A DNA stretch of 64,000 bases from Dyella sp. SG609 (lineage in GTDB: Bacteria > Pseudomonadota > Gammaproteobacteria > Xanthomonadales > Rhodanobacteraceae), in assembly GCF_012275375.1 (NCBI RefSeq), contig NZ_JAAZQJ010000013.1:62001-126000 (forward strand). Direction: 5' to 3'. Of the stretch, positions 9,438 through 17,303 are shown one piece after another. Both the position numbers and the translations under genes were made by a program. Position 1 is the stretch's first letter, and each line of letters opens with the position of its first letter. The notes beneath the pieces are model-generated. The model searched no databases. It was not told the origin of the DNA and saw nothing but the letters and a program-made list of their open reading frames with translations.

Positions 9438-10301
9438 ATGAAGTCCTCCACCAAAGCCCTCGACCTGGATGCCGTGAAGGCCTTCGTCTTCATCGCCGAC
9501 CTGCAGAGTTTCACCCGCGCCGCGCAGACGCTGGCCACCACGCAGTCGGCGCTCAGCCTGAAGCTGCGGCGGCTGGAAGAGCAGCTGGGCCGGCGCCTGC
9601 TGGAACGCACGCCGCGCCAGGTGCGGCTGTCGGCGGAAGGCTCGCTGTTCCTGCAAGCGGCGCGCGAACTGGTGGGGGCGCATGAGCGTGCGGTGTCGTC
9701 GTTCCATGTCGAGCGGCGCCGCCTGACCGTGGGCATCAGCCAGCTGATCGTCGGCAGCGAACTGCCGGCCCTGCTGCGCCACATGAACGAGCACGACGCG
9801 CAGCTGCTGCTGGAGCTGCGCGTGGGCGGTTCGCGCGAACTGCTGCAGGCCTACGAGGAGGGCGCGCTGGACGCGATCCTGGTGATGCAGCCGGAAAGCC
9901 GCCGGCAGGAAGGCGAGGTGATCTACGCGGAGCAGTTCGCCTGGATCGCCGCCGCGCATTGGCGGCTGCGCCCGGGCGAACCGCTGCCGCTGTCGACGCA
10001 GGGCGAGTCGTGCAGCATCCGCGCGGCGGCGGTGCGCGCGCTGGACCAGGCCGGCATCGCCTGGACCGAAGTCTTCATCGGCAAGGGCGCGGCGGTGCTG
10101 GGCGCCGCCGCCGCGGCCGGACTTGCCGTGGCCGTGCTCGCCCGGCGCGCGGCGCCGGGCGGCACGGTCGACGTCGGGCCGGCGCTGTCGCTGCCGGAGC
10201 TGCCGCGGCAGGACGTGGTGCTGTACACGGGGCTCAACGACCCGCGCTCGCGGCAGGCGCTGCGGACCCTGGCCGAGGCGTTCAAGCACTTGGCGGCGTA
10301 G
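9438..10301 (+). CDS. LysR-family transcriptional regulator
   Basis: The protein is 287 aa and starts at MKSSTKALDL, with GGAAG seven bases upstream. The N-terminal winged helix (AVKAFVFIADLQSFTRAAQTLATTQSALSLKLRRLEEQLGRRLLER) is typical LysR. The effector domain follows from about residue 90 (VERRRLTVGISQLIVGSELP). It is divergent from the LacI gene. LysR proteins often control a divergent neighbour, but the shared 131-bp intergenic region shows no clear T-N11-A site that I can defend, so the target is unknown. Its TAG stop codon is formed within the first bases of the dispersed repeat at 10298. Confidence 0.9.
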   Translation: MKSSTKALDLDAVKAFVFIADLQSFTRAAQTLATTQSALSLKLRRLEEQLGRRLLERTPRQVRLSAEGSLFLQAARELVGAHERAVSSFHVERRRLTVGISQLIVGSELPALLRHMNEHDAQLLLELRVGGSRELLQAYEEGALDAILVMQPESRRQEGEVIYAEQFAWIAAAHWRLRPGEPLPLSTQGESCSIRAAAVRALDQAGIAWTEVFIGKGAAVLGAAAAAGLAVAVLARRAAPGGTVDVGPALSLPELPRQDVVLYTGLNDPRSRQALRTLAEAFKHLAA

Positions 10302-10370
10302 GTTGGGGTGAGCGCAGCGAACCCCAACGCTGCGGCCACGTTGGGGTTCGCTGCGCTCACCCCAACCTAC
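10298..10370. repeat. Dispersed palindromic repeat (GGTTGGGGTGAGC family), copy 3, bidirectional terminator-like
   Basis: GTAGGTTGGGGTGAGC and GCAGCGAACCCCAACG face GTTGGGGTTCGCTGC and GCTCACCCCAACCTAC with a short loop. The element fills the whole gap between the convergent LysR gene (stop at 10301) and the lipocalin-like gene (stop at 10374), overlapping the LysR stop codon. That is where a shared terminator would be expected. No T-run is present. Confidence 0.85.
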
Positions 10371-10373
10371 CCG

Positions 10374-10937
10374 TCAGTCGAGCTTCCGCCAGACGACTTC
10401 GCCGTGCGCACCCTCGGACGAACCGCTCGACGGCTTGGCCACGATATAGGTCAGCTGATTGCCGTCGCGGCTGAAGCCGGTGCTGCCGCCGCGACCGTTC
10501 CAGTTCGGGAAGGTGGCCTGCGCGATATGCGAGGTCAGCTGGTCGCCCTGCACGCCGACGGTGCCGTAGTGCGCATTGATGTCCAGCGAGGCGGCGCGGT
10601 ATTCCTCCGGCGTGCCCTTGGCCTTGTCGCCCGCGGCGAACGGCGTGCGCGTGGCGCGCGCGATCACCATGGCGTAATGGCCGTGCGCGTCGATCATCCA
10701 CTGGCCCTGCGGATCGTGCCCGTACAGCTCGACGCGGCGGCCGTCCGGATAGACGTTGTCGCAGCGGACCAGGGTCCAGGTGCCGACCAGCCAGGCCGGC
10801 ACCGGCATGGCGGCCATGTCCATGGCGGGCTTGGCGGTGGCGCTGTCCGGCGGCGCGGCAACGGCGGCCTGGGCGAAGGAAGCGGACAGCGCCACGAGCA
10901 GGGCGGCCGAAAGCATGCGGGTGCGATGGCGAAGCAT
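10374..10937 (-). CDS. Secreted lipocalin-like domain protein
   Basis: The protein is 187 aa. The start MLRHRTRMLS has GAGG eight bases upstream and is followed by a signal peptide ending ASFAQA or AAVAAP. The mature part (VPAWLVGTWTLVRCDNVYPDGRRVELYGHDPQGQWMIDAHGHYAMVIAR) matches the lipocalin-like domain family: a G-x-W start motif, then a beta-barrel with repeated G-rich turns. These are small periplasmic barrels of unknown ligand. The gene stands alone, convergent with the LysR gene. Upstream frame extension to 11060 has no ribosome-binding site and is not supported. Confidence 0.8.
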   Translation of the reverse strand: MLRHRTRMLSAALLVALSASFAQAAVAAPPDSATAKPAMDMAAMPVPAWLVGTWTLVRCDNVYPDGRRVELYGHDPQGQWMIDAHGHYAMVIARATRTPFAAGDKAKGTPEEYRAASLDINAHYGTVGVQGDQLTSHIAQATFPNWNGRGGSTGFSRDGNQLTYIVAKPSSGSSEGAHGEVVWRKLD

Positions 10938-11221
10938 GGGGATCCTCGATGCGTGGGGAAGCCAGTGCAGGCTAGGCCCGCGCCGCGGCGTCGAACAGCC
11001 GGCCGGGGCGTATTTCAGCGATGGCGAATCGGCATGACTGGCCTGATCGTTCCGGGCCACGCAGGCATGGCCCTCTCGCGCGCCGGCCGTGTCGGCGCTA
11101 ATGTCGCTTCGCTCTTCCCCGCGCCAATGCGGGAAGAACGCGGCAGGGCAGGCGATCCCGGAAGATCGCCGCCTCGGGGCGGCGCCGGACTAGGCGGCGC
11201 CGGACGATACAGGGGAAGACG

Positions 11222-12127
11222 GTGGTGGTTTCGTTGCATTGCAGGCGCCTGGCGCTGGTCGTGTCCGTGCTGGCGCTGGCCGGCTGCGCGCAGGTCAAGG
11301 TGGTCCGTTCGGAAGTGGACAAGGCCCTGGGCAACGCGCCCGCGGCGAAAACGGCGCCGGCGGCGAATGCCGATATGCGCGACGCGGACCTGATGCCGCC
11401 GGCCACCGTGGTCAACACCTATCTGCAATACGGCCGCTACGCCGACGGCGAACGCCGCCTGCGCCAGTACCTGGCGCGCTATCCCGGCGACCGCGCCGCG
11501 CAGGGCCTGCTGCGCCAGCTCACCGCCGATCCGCGCGAGGCGCTGGGCGCGGCTTCGCGCAACTACGTGGTGCAGCCGGGCGATTCGTACAGCACGCTGG
11601 CCTCGCGCTTCCTGGGCGACGCCAGCCGCTTCCTGATCCTGGCCCGCTACAACGGCTCGGACGACCCCTCCGCGCTGCACGTGGGCGACACCGTGCGCCT
11701 GCCGACCGCGCCGTCGCGCGCGCCGGCCGCGGACACCCTGGTGGTGCGCGCCACGGCGGACGACCTGCTGGCGGCGCCCACGGCGCCCGCGGGCAATCCC
11801 GCGCCGGCTGCCACGCCCGCGGACGCCCAGCGCCTGCAGGCCGAAAGCACCGTGCTGCTGCGCCAGGGCCGCAAGACCGACGCGCTGGCGCGGCTGGACC
11901 AGGCGCTGAAGCTCGATCCCCATCTGAAGCCGGCCGGCGACCAGCTGCTGCGCGACCAGTTGCTGTCCACCTACCACGAGCGCGCGGTGCTGCTGTACCG
12001 CGACCAGAAGCTGGACCAGGCGATCGCGCTGTGGGACCACGTGCTGGATATCGACCCCGGCTACGAGCGGGCGGTGATCTATCGCGCCCGCGCGGTGGAA
12101 TTGAAGCAGCGCCTGAAGCAGCTCTGA
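11222..12127 (+). CDS. LysM and TPR-repeat outer-membrane lipoprotein
   Basis: The protein is 301 aa with a GTG start and AGGGGA five bases upstream. The signal peptide ends in the lipobox LALAGC, so the mature protein should be lipid-anchored at Cys. A half-TPR-like stretch (VNTYLQYGRYADGERRLRQYLARYPGD) precedes a LysM domain at about 113-160 (YVVQPGDSYSTLASRFLGD to HVGDTVRLP), which binds peptidoglycan. C-terminal TPR units follow (AVLLYRDQKLDQAIALWDHVLDIDPG). It probably acts at the outer membrane-peptidoglycan interface as a scaffold. It converges on the Ser/Thr kinase gene with 39 bp between stops, and this trio with FHA protein and kinase may be one signalling unit. No specific function is recognised. 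Confidence 0.85.
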   Translation: MVVSLHCRRLALVVSVLALAGCAQVKVVRSEVDKALGNAPAAKTAPAANADMRDADLMPPATVVNTYLQYGRYADGERRLRQYLARYPGDRAAQGLLRQLTADPREALGAASRNYVVQPGDSYSTLASRFLGDASRFLILARYNGSDDPSALHVGDTVRLPTAPSRAPAADTLVVRATADDLLAAPTAPAGNPAPAATPADAQRLQAESTVLLRQGRKTDALARLDQALKLDPHLKPAGDQLLRDQLLSTYHERAVLLYRDQKLDQAIALWDHVLDIDPGYERAVIYRARAVELKQRLKQL

Positions 12128-12166
12128 GGCGGGCCAGCTCCGAGACGGGCCAGTTCTGAGACGGCC

Positions 12167-13855
12167 TCAGCCCAGCGCCTGGCGGTCCTCGTCGTCGGCC
12201 TGCAGCACCAGGGTGGGCTGCGCGGCCGCATCGGCGGCGGCACCTGGAGCGGAGGGCGTCTCGCCCGGCTGGCGTGCCTGCAGCGAGCTGTTCATCAGGT
12301 TGAAGGTGGCGAACAGCCGGCCCAGTTCGTCGCGCCGCACCAGGCGGATGCGATAGCCGTACTCGCCGCGCGCCACGCGCAGCATGGCCTCGCCCAGCAT
12401 GCCCAGCAGCGCCAGCGGGCGGCGGAACAGCGCATAGGCCGCGCCGACCATCGCCGCCAGGGTCACCACCAGCACCGCCGCGATCACCCAGAAAGTGGTG
12501 CGCTGCGCGGCCGCCAGCGGCGCGGTGCTCACGCCCAGGCGCAGCATGCCGACGCCCTTGTCCTGGTAGCGGATCGGCACGTCGAACAGCAGCATCGCCG
12601 CTTCGCCCGCACTGCCCATGCGGCCCCGGTAGCTGGTGACGCCGTCGTCCAGCACGCGGCGCGACAGGGGGGCGGGCGCCAGCGCGCCGCCAAGTTCCGC
12701 CGGCGCCGTGCTGGCTACCACGTTGCCGTCGCGGTTGGCGATGGCCAGGTAGTGGATCTGCTGGTTGCGCGCCACGTCCTGCACCAGGGCGCGGGTGGCC
12801 GCGTCGTCGTGCAGCAGCAGGTTTTCCGCCGCCTCGCCGGCGACCACGCGGCCGAGCGAGCCGCCGAAATCCGTGGCCAGCCCGTTCACCGCGGTGTTCT
12901 GCTTGGCGTAGATGGCGGCCAGGCCGGCCAGCAGCACCACGCACAGGATCGCGGCCAGCGCGCCGATCCAGCGCGTGCGCAGCGAGATGATGCGCGAGGC
13001 CAGCGGCGATTCGTGCGCGCGCTCGTACTCCTTGCGCGCCAGGCGCAGGTCGTCGATCACCTCGGCGCCGCGCTGGTAGCGCGTGGACGGGGCAGGCGAG
13101 AGCAGGGTGTTGACGACGCCGATCAGCATGGCCGGCGTGGCCGGGTCGATCGGATCGATGACCGGGCGCGGCAGGCGCTGGCGTTCGCGCAGCAGGCGCG
13201 GCAGGTCGGGCATGTCCGGCCAGGGCAGCTTGCCGGTGATCAGCCAGTACAGCACCACGCCCAGCGAGAACAGGTCGCTGCGCGCATCGGCCGCTTCGCC
13301 GCGCAGGCGCTCCGGCGCCATGTAGGCGGGCGTGCCGCCGACGATGCGGCCGTCGCCTGCTCCCTCGGCACGGCGCTCCGCGATGCCGAAGTCGCTGAGC
13401 TTGGCGTAGTGCCAGTCGTCGACCAGCATGATGTTTTCAGGCTTCACGTCGTGGTGCAGCACGCCCTGGCCGTGCGCGTAGTCCAGCGCCGCGGCCATCT
13501 GCGTGGCCAGCTCGATCACCACCGACAGCGGCGGCAGGCCTTCGCGCGCCACGCGGCTGGCCAGGGACTCGCCGGTGAGCCGCTCCATCGCGATATAGGC
13601 GCGGCCGTCCTCGGTGCGCCCGGTGTCGAAGATGGTGACGATATTGGGGTGGACCAGCTGGCCGGCGGCGCGCGCCTCGGCCAGCAGGCGTTCTTCCAGG
13701 CCGCGCGCGGCGGCGCGGCGGTGCAGGCATTTGATCGCCACGGGGCGGTCGATGCCGGGGTCGAAGCCGGCATACACCATGGCCATGGCGCCGGCGCCGA
13801 GCACGCCGTCGATGCGGTAGCGGCCGATCATCCGCGGTGCGGCGACGGCGTTCAT
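12167..13855 (-). CDS. Transmembrane Ser/Thr protein kinase with extracytoplasmic sensor and HAMP
   Basis: The protein is 562 aa. Its ATG overlaps the stop of the FHA gene as ATGA, implying translational coupling; a GTG 18 bases earlier is the alternative. The cytoplasmic kinase domain (about 10-270) has the glycine loop GVLGAGAMAMVY, Lys42 in VAIK, catalytic loop HHDVKPEN (His replacing the Arg of HRD), DFG in LSDFGIAE, and GTPAYMAPE. A membrane helix near 300 is followed by a periplasmic sensor of about 120 residues, a second helix, and a HAMP-like linker (RRPLALLGMLGEAMLRVARGEYGYRI to NLMNSSLQAR) with a low-complexity tail. It should phosphorylate proteins in response to an envelope signal; the overlapping FHA gene is a likely phosphothreonine-reading partner. 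Confidence 0.92.
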   Translation of the reverse strand: MNAVAAPRMIGRYRIDGVLGAGAMAMVYAGFDPGIDRPVAIKCLHRRAAARGLEERLLAEARAAGQLVHPNIVTIFDTGRTEDGRAYIAMERLTGESLASRVAREGLPPLSVVIELATQMAAALDYAHGQGVLHHDVKPENIMLVDDWHYAKLSDFGIAERRAEGAGDGRIVGGTPAYMAPERLRGEAADARSDLFSLGVVLYWLITGKLPWPDMPDLPRLLRERQRLPRPVIDPIDPATPAMLIGVVNTLLSPAPSTRYQRGAEVIDDLRLARKEYERAHESPLASRIISLRTRWIGALAAILCVVLLAGLAAIYAKQNTAVNGLATDFGGSLGRVVAGEAAENLLLHDDAATRALVQDVARNQQIHYLAIANRDGNVVASTAPAELGGALAPAPLSRRVLDDGVTSYRGRMGSAGEAAMLLFDVPIRYQDKGVGMLRLGVSTAPLAAAQRTTFWVIAAVLVVTLAAMVGAAYALFRRPLALLGMLGEAMLRVARGEYGYRIRLVRRDELGRLFATFNLMNSSLQARQPGETPSAPGAAADAAAQPTLVLQADDEDRQALG

Positions 13856-14379
13856 GCGCGGGTGGTCAGCCACCAGGTGAGCGCCACGGCGCCGGCCAGC
13901 GCCACCGCCACGGCGGCGATCAGCCAGCCGGTAACGGCGCGCATGCGCCCGCCCGGTTCGCGGGTGAGGAACACGAACTCCGCCTGGCCGAAGCGCACGC
14001 GATCGCCGTGGCGCAGCGGCGCCTCGTGCACGCGCTGGCCGTTGACGAAGGTGCCGTTGGTGGACAGCGTGTTCATGACCACGTAGTGGCCTTGCTGGTT
14101 CATGATCCAGGCGTGGGTGGACGACACGCTGAGGTCGTCGATCACCACGTCGTTATGGCCGCCGCGGCCCACTGTCTGGCGCCCCGCGTGCAGGGCGAAG
14201 CGGCGGCCTTCGAAGCCTTCGGAAGCCCCTTCCAGCACCGGCGACTGCGCGCTGGCGCGGCCGTCGGTGTCCGGTTCGGCCTGGGCGGCCAGGCGCTTGA
14301 GCTCCTCGGCCGAAAACAGCCGCGTGCCTTGCGGGCCGGCGGAACGGCGGGGCGGAGGAGTGGCTCGATGGGTTTCCAT
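13852..14379 (-). CDS. FHA-domain membrane protein, partner of the Ser/Thr kinase
   Basis: The protein is 175 aa. The FHA domain (about 60-140) shows the phosphothreonine-binding landmarks GR.GHNDVVIDDLSVSSTHA and LSTNGTFVNGQRV. A C-terminal membrane helix (AVTGWLIAAVAVALAGAVALTWWLT) tethers it, with the FHA part predicted in the cytoplasm. Its TGA overlaps the kinase ATG, so the two are probably made together and the FHA domain may dock the autophosphorylated kinase or a substrate. No strong ribosome-binding site is visible before the ATG. Confidence 0.9.
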   Translation of the reverse strand: METHRATPPPRRSAGPQGTRLFSAEELKRLAAQAEPDTDGRASAQSPVLEGASEGFEGRRFALHAGRQTVGRGGHNDVVIDDLSVSSTHAWIMNQQGHYVVMNTLSTNGTFVNGQRVHEAPLRHGDRVRFGQAEFVFLTREPGGRMRAVTGWLIAAVAVALAGAVALTWWLTTRA

Positions 14380-14991
14380 GGCGCGTTTCGCTGCGGATCA
14401 GCCCGACACTGTAGCCAACATATGTCGGCCATGGCGACCAAAGCTTGACGGGGCGCACATGGGGACGCTTCGACGGGGATGGTTCTTGGGCTTGTCGCGA
14501 GATTCGATGACGCGCTCCGCCCAGCCCCTCACCCCGGCCCTCTCCCCGGAGGGGAGAGGGGGATGACGGGCGGGGCAAAAATCGAGCGATGAGCTCGCGG
14601 CATAGCCGCGGCGTTCCGCTTGTGCGCTTTTGCGCTTGATCTTCAGGGTCCCCTTGGCGCCGGCGGTGAGGGCTGGACGATCAGGCCCCGCAGGGGGCGA
14701 GGACAGGAGTCCTCGCCTTTTTGATCAGGGCATGGATGCCCTGTCAAAAAGCCCGGCCAGCCCTCACGGACCCTCAGCAGCTACGCTGCTGAGGGCGCCA
14801 AGCAGGGTGCCCTTTCTTCTTGGTTACTTCTTCTTTGGGCACGCAAAGAAGAAGTAACTCGCCCCGCGGCAGCGGGGCGAAACACTCGCCAAAGGCGAGA
14901 CCCACAAAACGTCACCACGACAACCGAGCCATACAGTGACTGGATTCCGGCCTACGCCAGGATGCCGACGATGAGGCGCCGCTTTGGAGCC
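14380..14991. repeat. Gene-free block packed with dispersed palindromes
   Basis: There is no credible gene in these 612 bp. The block holds a copy of the CCCTCTCCCC/GGGGAGAGGG palindrome (14538-14560). A nested structure has outer arms GTGAGGGCTGG (14666-14676) and CCAGCCCTCAC (14758-14768), with inner hairpins GCGAGGAC/GTCCTCGC (14697-14716) and CTTTTTGA.../...TCAAAAAG (about 14717-14751). A 15-bp perfect hairpin GTTACTTCTTCTTTG / CAAAGAAGAAGTAAC lies at 14823-14858, and a decayed copy of the CCGG-palindrome repeat near 14941-14972. A 75-codon frame at 14630-14857 is only repeat sequence read through. Confidence 0.8.
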
Positions 14992-16374
14992 TCAGCGAGA
15001 TGGCGAGCCAAGCTGCTGAGACTGTTGCTGTTGCTGCTGCTGGTTCCTGGCCTGCTCCTGTCCCGGCGCGCTGTGCAACTGCGCGCTGGAAGCGCTGCTC
15101 TGCGCCAGCGGCGTGTTGATCGCCTGGCCCACGTTCACCTCGGCGTGCTGCTTGAACGGCGAGCGCAGGTCGCCCTGCACGGCCCAGGCGCGCGAGCCGT
15201 CGTCATTCAGCACCACGTGGTTGATCTGCTTCAGGCCCTGGCGCTGCGCCTCGACGGCCAGCGAGCCGGCGAAGTTCTCGCGCTGCGCGCTGGAGGCGCC
15301 GCCGCCCAGCTTCTGCACGCCGTCCAGCGCCTGGTTGTAGAGCGCGTGCTGCGGGTGCCCGGGCTGGTTGAGCAGCGGCTTGGCTGCTTGCTCCTGCGCA
15401 TGCAGCCTGGTCTGCGTCTGCAGCTGCTTCTGGGTGAGCGGGCCGGCTTCGCCGTCGCGCTGGAGGTGATGGTCGTGCTGGAACGCTTCCAAGGCACCCT
15501 TGGTGCCGGGGCCGAACTGCCCGTCCACGCGCAGCGGCTTGCCGTCGGCGCCCTTGTAGCCCAGGTCGTGCAATTGCTTCTGCAGCGCGCTGACGTCCTG
15601 GCCCTTGTCGCCTTCCTTCAGCACCGCATGGCCGGCCGGGGCCGCGTGCCTGGGCGGCTGCGCCTCGGACTTGGCGGGCGGCACCGGAATGGGAGCGGCC
15701 GGCGCATTGGCCGACTTGGCCGGCACGCCCTTTTCCAGCTCCTGCGCGTACTTGGCGTACTTGTCCATCTGCTGGCCCATGCCCTTGTAGGCCTCGGCCA
15801 CCGTCATGCTGCCGTCGCCGTACAGGCCCGGGTTGCGCTCGATCACCTTGTGCGAGAGCACGTGGTCCACGCGCTGGTTCGGGTCGGCCTTCAGCGCCTC
15901 CAGGAACTTGGTGCCGCCGCCCTGGCCGAGGTTGTGCAGCGCATAGACGTTGGCGTCCGCATCCGGGCCGCCCAGCTTGGCGCCGAGCTGCATGTTCTGC
16001 TTGGTGAATTCCGCCAGCATGCCGGCCTGCAGCTTGGAGTTGTTGCGCATCTCCGGCGAATTGATCTGGTCGGCGGTGAGCTTGTCGGCGTTGGGCACGC
16101 CGTACTTCTCGCCGTACTTGTGCACCATGCCGACCCAGGTGTCGTCCAGGAACTGGCCGTAGCCATAGGCCGAGGACATCGCCTTGGTGCCGTCGAACTG
16201 CGTCACCGTGTTCAGTTCCGCGTGCTTGGCGCCGGCGATGGGGCGCGCATGCGGGTTGTAGCCGGACTCGAAGCCGGCGATCTTGGCCATCAGGCCCGGC
16301 TCGATGCCGGCCTTGGCGGCGGCCTCGGCGAGGTCCTGCTTGTTCGCTTCCCAACGTTCGTCGATCTTGGACAT
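14992..16374 (-). CDS. Probable Xanthomonadales type IV secretion effector (X-Tfe), peptidoglycan-degrading, with XVIPCD
   Basis: The protein is 460 aa; the start is fixed by GGAGG eight bases before the ATG. No signal peptide is present. Residues 1-200 resemble lytic transglycosylase/lysozyme folds: candidate catalytic Glu36 in AGFESGYNP, then SAYGYGQFLDDTW (68-80). Residues 250-318 are a peptidoglycan-binding repeat (GQDVSALQKQLHDLGY, VDGQFGPGTKGALEAFQ). Residues 338-433 match the Xanthomonadales VirD4-interacting domain: GHPQHALYNQALDGVQ, SLAVEAQRQGLKQINHVVL, DDGSRAWAVQGD and VGQAINTPLAQSSA. The tail contains eight consecutive Gln, typical of this domain. Known X-Tfe proteins are injected into rival bacteria by the VirB/D4 machine and attack the cell wall. 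The gene lies 36 bp downstream of a secreted protein that fits the immunity role. The secretion machine is not in this window. Confidence 0.88.
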   Translation of the reverse strand: MSKIDERWEANKQDLAEAAAKAGIEPGLMAKIAGFESGYNPHARPIAGAKHAELNTVTQFDGTKAMSSAYGYGQFLDDTWVGMVHKYGEKYGVPNADKLTADQINSPEMRNNSKLQAGMLAEFTKQNMQLGAKLGGPDADANVYALHNLGQGGGTKFLEALKADPNQRVDHVLSHKVIERNPGLYGDGSMTVAEAYKGMGQQMDKYAKYAQELEKGVPAKSANAPAAPIPVPPAKSEAQPPRHAAPAGHAVLKEGDKGQDVSALQKQLHDLGYKGADGKPLRVDGQFGPGTKGALEAFQHDHHLQRDGEAGPLTQKQLQTQTRLHAQEQAAKPLLNQPGHPQHALYNQALDGVQKLGGGASSAQRENFAGSLAVEAQRQGLKQINHVVLNDDGSRAWAVQGDLRSPFKQHAEVNVGQAINTPLAQSSASSAQLHSAPGQEQARNQQQQQQQSQQLGSPSR

Positions 16375-16410
16375 GTTCGTTTCCTCCGTGAACAAGGGCG
16401 CCCGGGCGGA

Positions 16411-17154
16411 TTACTTGCCCGCGGGCAGCTGGTACGCGTATTTCTTCGGGTCGAAATTCACCGTGATGTCCTCGACCTTGGCCTTCGCCCGGGTCTTGGT
16501 CACGGTCAGCGGGAACAGGCCCGGGCCGGCGCGCTCGGCGACCTTCAGCTCGTAGGTCACGTCCTGCGCGCTGGCCTTGGTCTGGGGGATGCGGCTGACG
16601 TCGACGAAGCCGCCCTGGCGCGGCATGACGATGCTGTAGTCCGCCACCACCTTGCCCTGGATGGCGCTGCCGCTGACGAACAGCCAGCCGTAGTCGCCCT
16701 GGTTGCTCAGCTTGACGAAGCCGGCCTTGTTGCAGCCGCAGTAGCCGTTGCTGCCGAATTCCATGGCGCTGTCCATGGCCACGAAGGTCCACTCGCCCTT
16801 GGCGTCGATGCTGACCTGGAACGCGCCCAGCAGGCCGGGATCGGTCTGGCCGTAGCTGTAGCGGTTGTCGTCGTGGATGTCGTACGCATTGGCGGCGTAG
16901 ACGAACAGCTGCTTGCCCTTGGCCGTGTCGACCAGCTCGGGCTTGCCCGGCTGCATGCAATAGGTGAGGTCGTCGCCCTGCTCGGTGGTGTGGGTAAAGG
17001 TCCAGCAGGCGTGCTTGGCGTCGTACTGCTTGCCGTACTGGTCTTCCATGACCGCCTTGACGATGGCGTTGAGGTCCGGCGCGGGGGCGGCACAGGCAGT
17101 CTGGCCCAGCAGCAGCACGGACAGGGCGAGTCCTGCCCCGGTGATCTTGTACAT
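16411..17154 (-). CDS. Probable periplasmic immunity protein (X-Tfi) for the adjacent effector
   Basis: The protein is 247 aa. The start MYKITGAGLALS has GGAG seven bases upstream. The signal peptide ends near GQTACAAPAP; the Cys could suggest a lipoprotein, but the position -3 residue (Q) is poor, so a soluble periplasmic product cut at ACA-AP is equally likely. The mature part has paired cysteines (AKHACWTF, TYCMQPG, GYCGCNKAG), repeated aromatic beta-strand patterns and no recognised domain. It lies immediately upstream of, and co-directional with, the effector. That is the position expected for an antitoxin protecting the producer's own peptidoglycan from sibling attack. The role is inferred from context, not homology I can prove. 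Confidence 0.7.
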   Translation of the reverse strand: MYKITGAGLALSVLLLGQTACAAPAPDLNAIVKAVMEDQYGKQYDAKHACWTFTHTTEQGDDLTYCMQPGKPELVDTAKGKQLFVYAANAYDIHDDNRYSYGQTDPGLLGAFQVSIDAKGEWTFVAMDSAMEFGSNGYCGCNKAGFVKLSNQGDYGWLFVSGSAIQGKVVADYSIVMPRQGGFVDVSRIPQTKASAQDVTYELKVAERAGPGLFPLTVTKTRAKAKVEDITVNFDPKKYAYQLPAGK

Positions 17155-17303
17155 CTGACGTCTCCTTCGCATCACGGTCGGCTTCCTGCGAAATCACAGT
17201 AGCGGCGGGACTTTAGCCGCTTTGTGCGGGAGCCGGGTGTAAATGCGGTTAACGGTAACGCGAGGATGTGAACCGCTTCATGCCACGGGCAAATTCGGAT
17301 AAT

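Noticed and set aside
14630-14857. 75-codon frame in the palindrome block
   Set aside because: Made entirely of dispersed repeat sequence; ends in translated hairpin (GYFFFGHAKKK).
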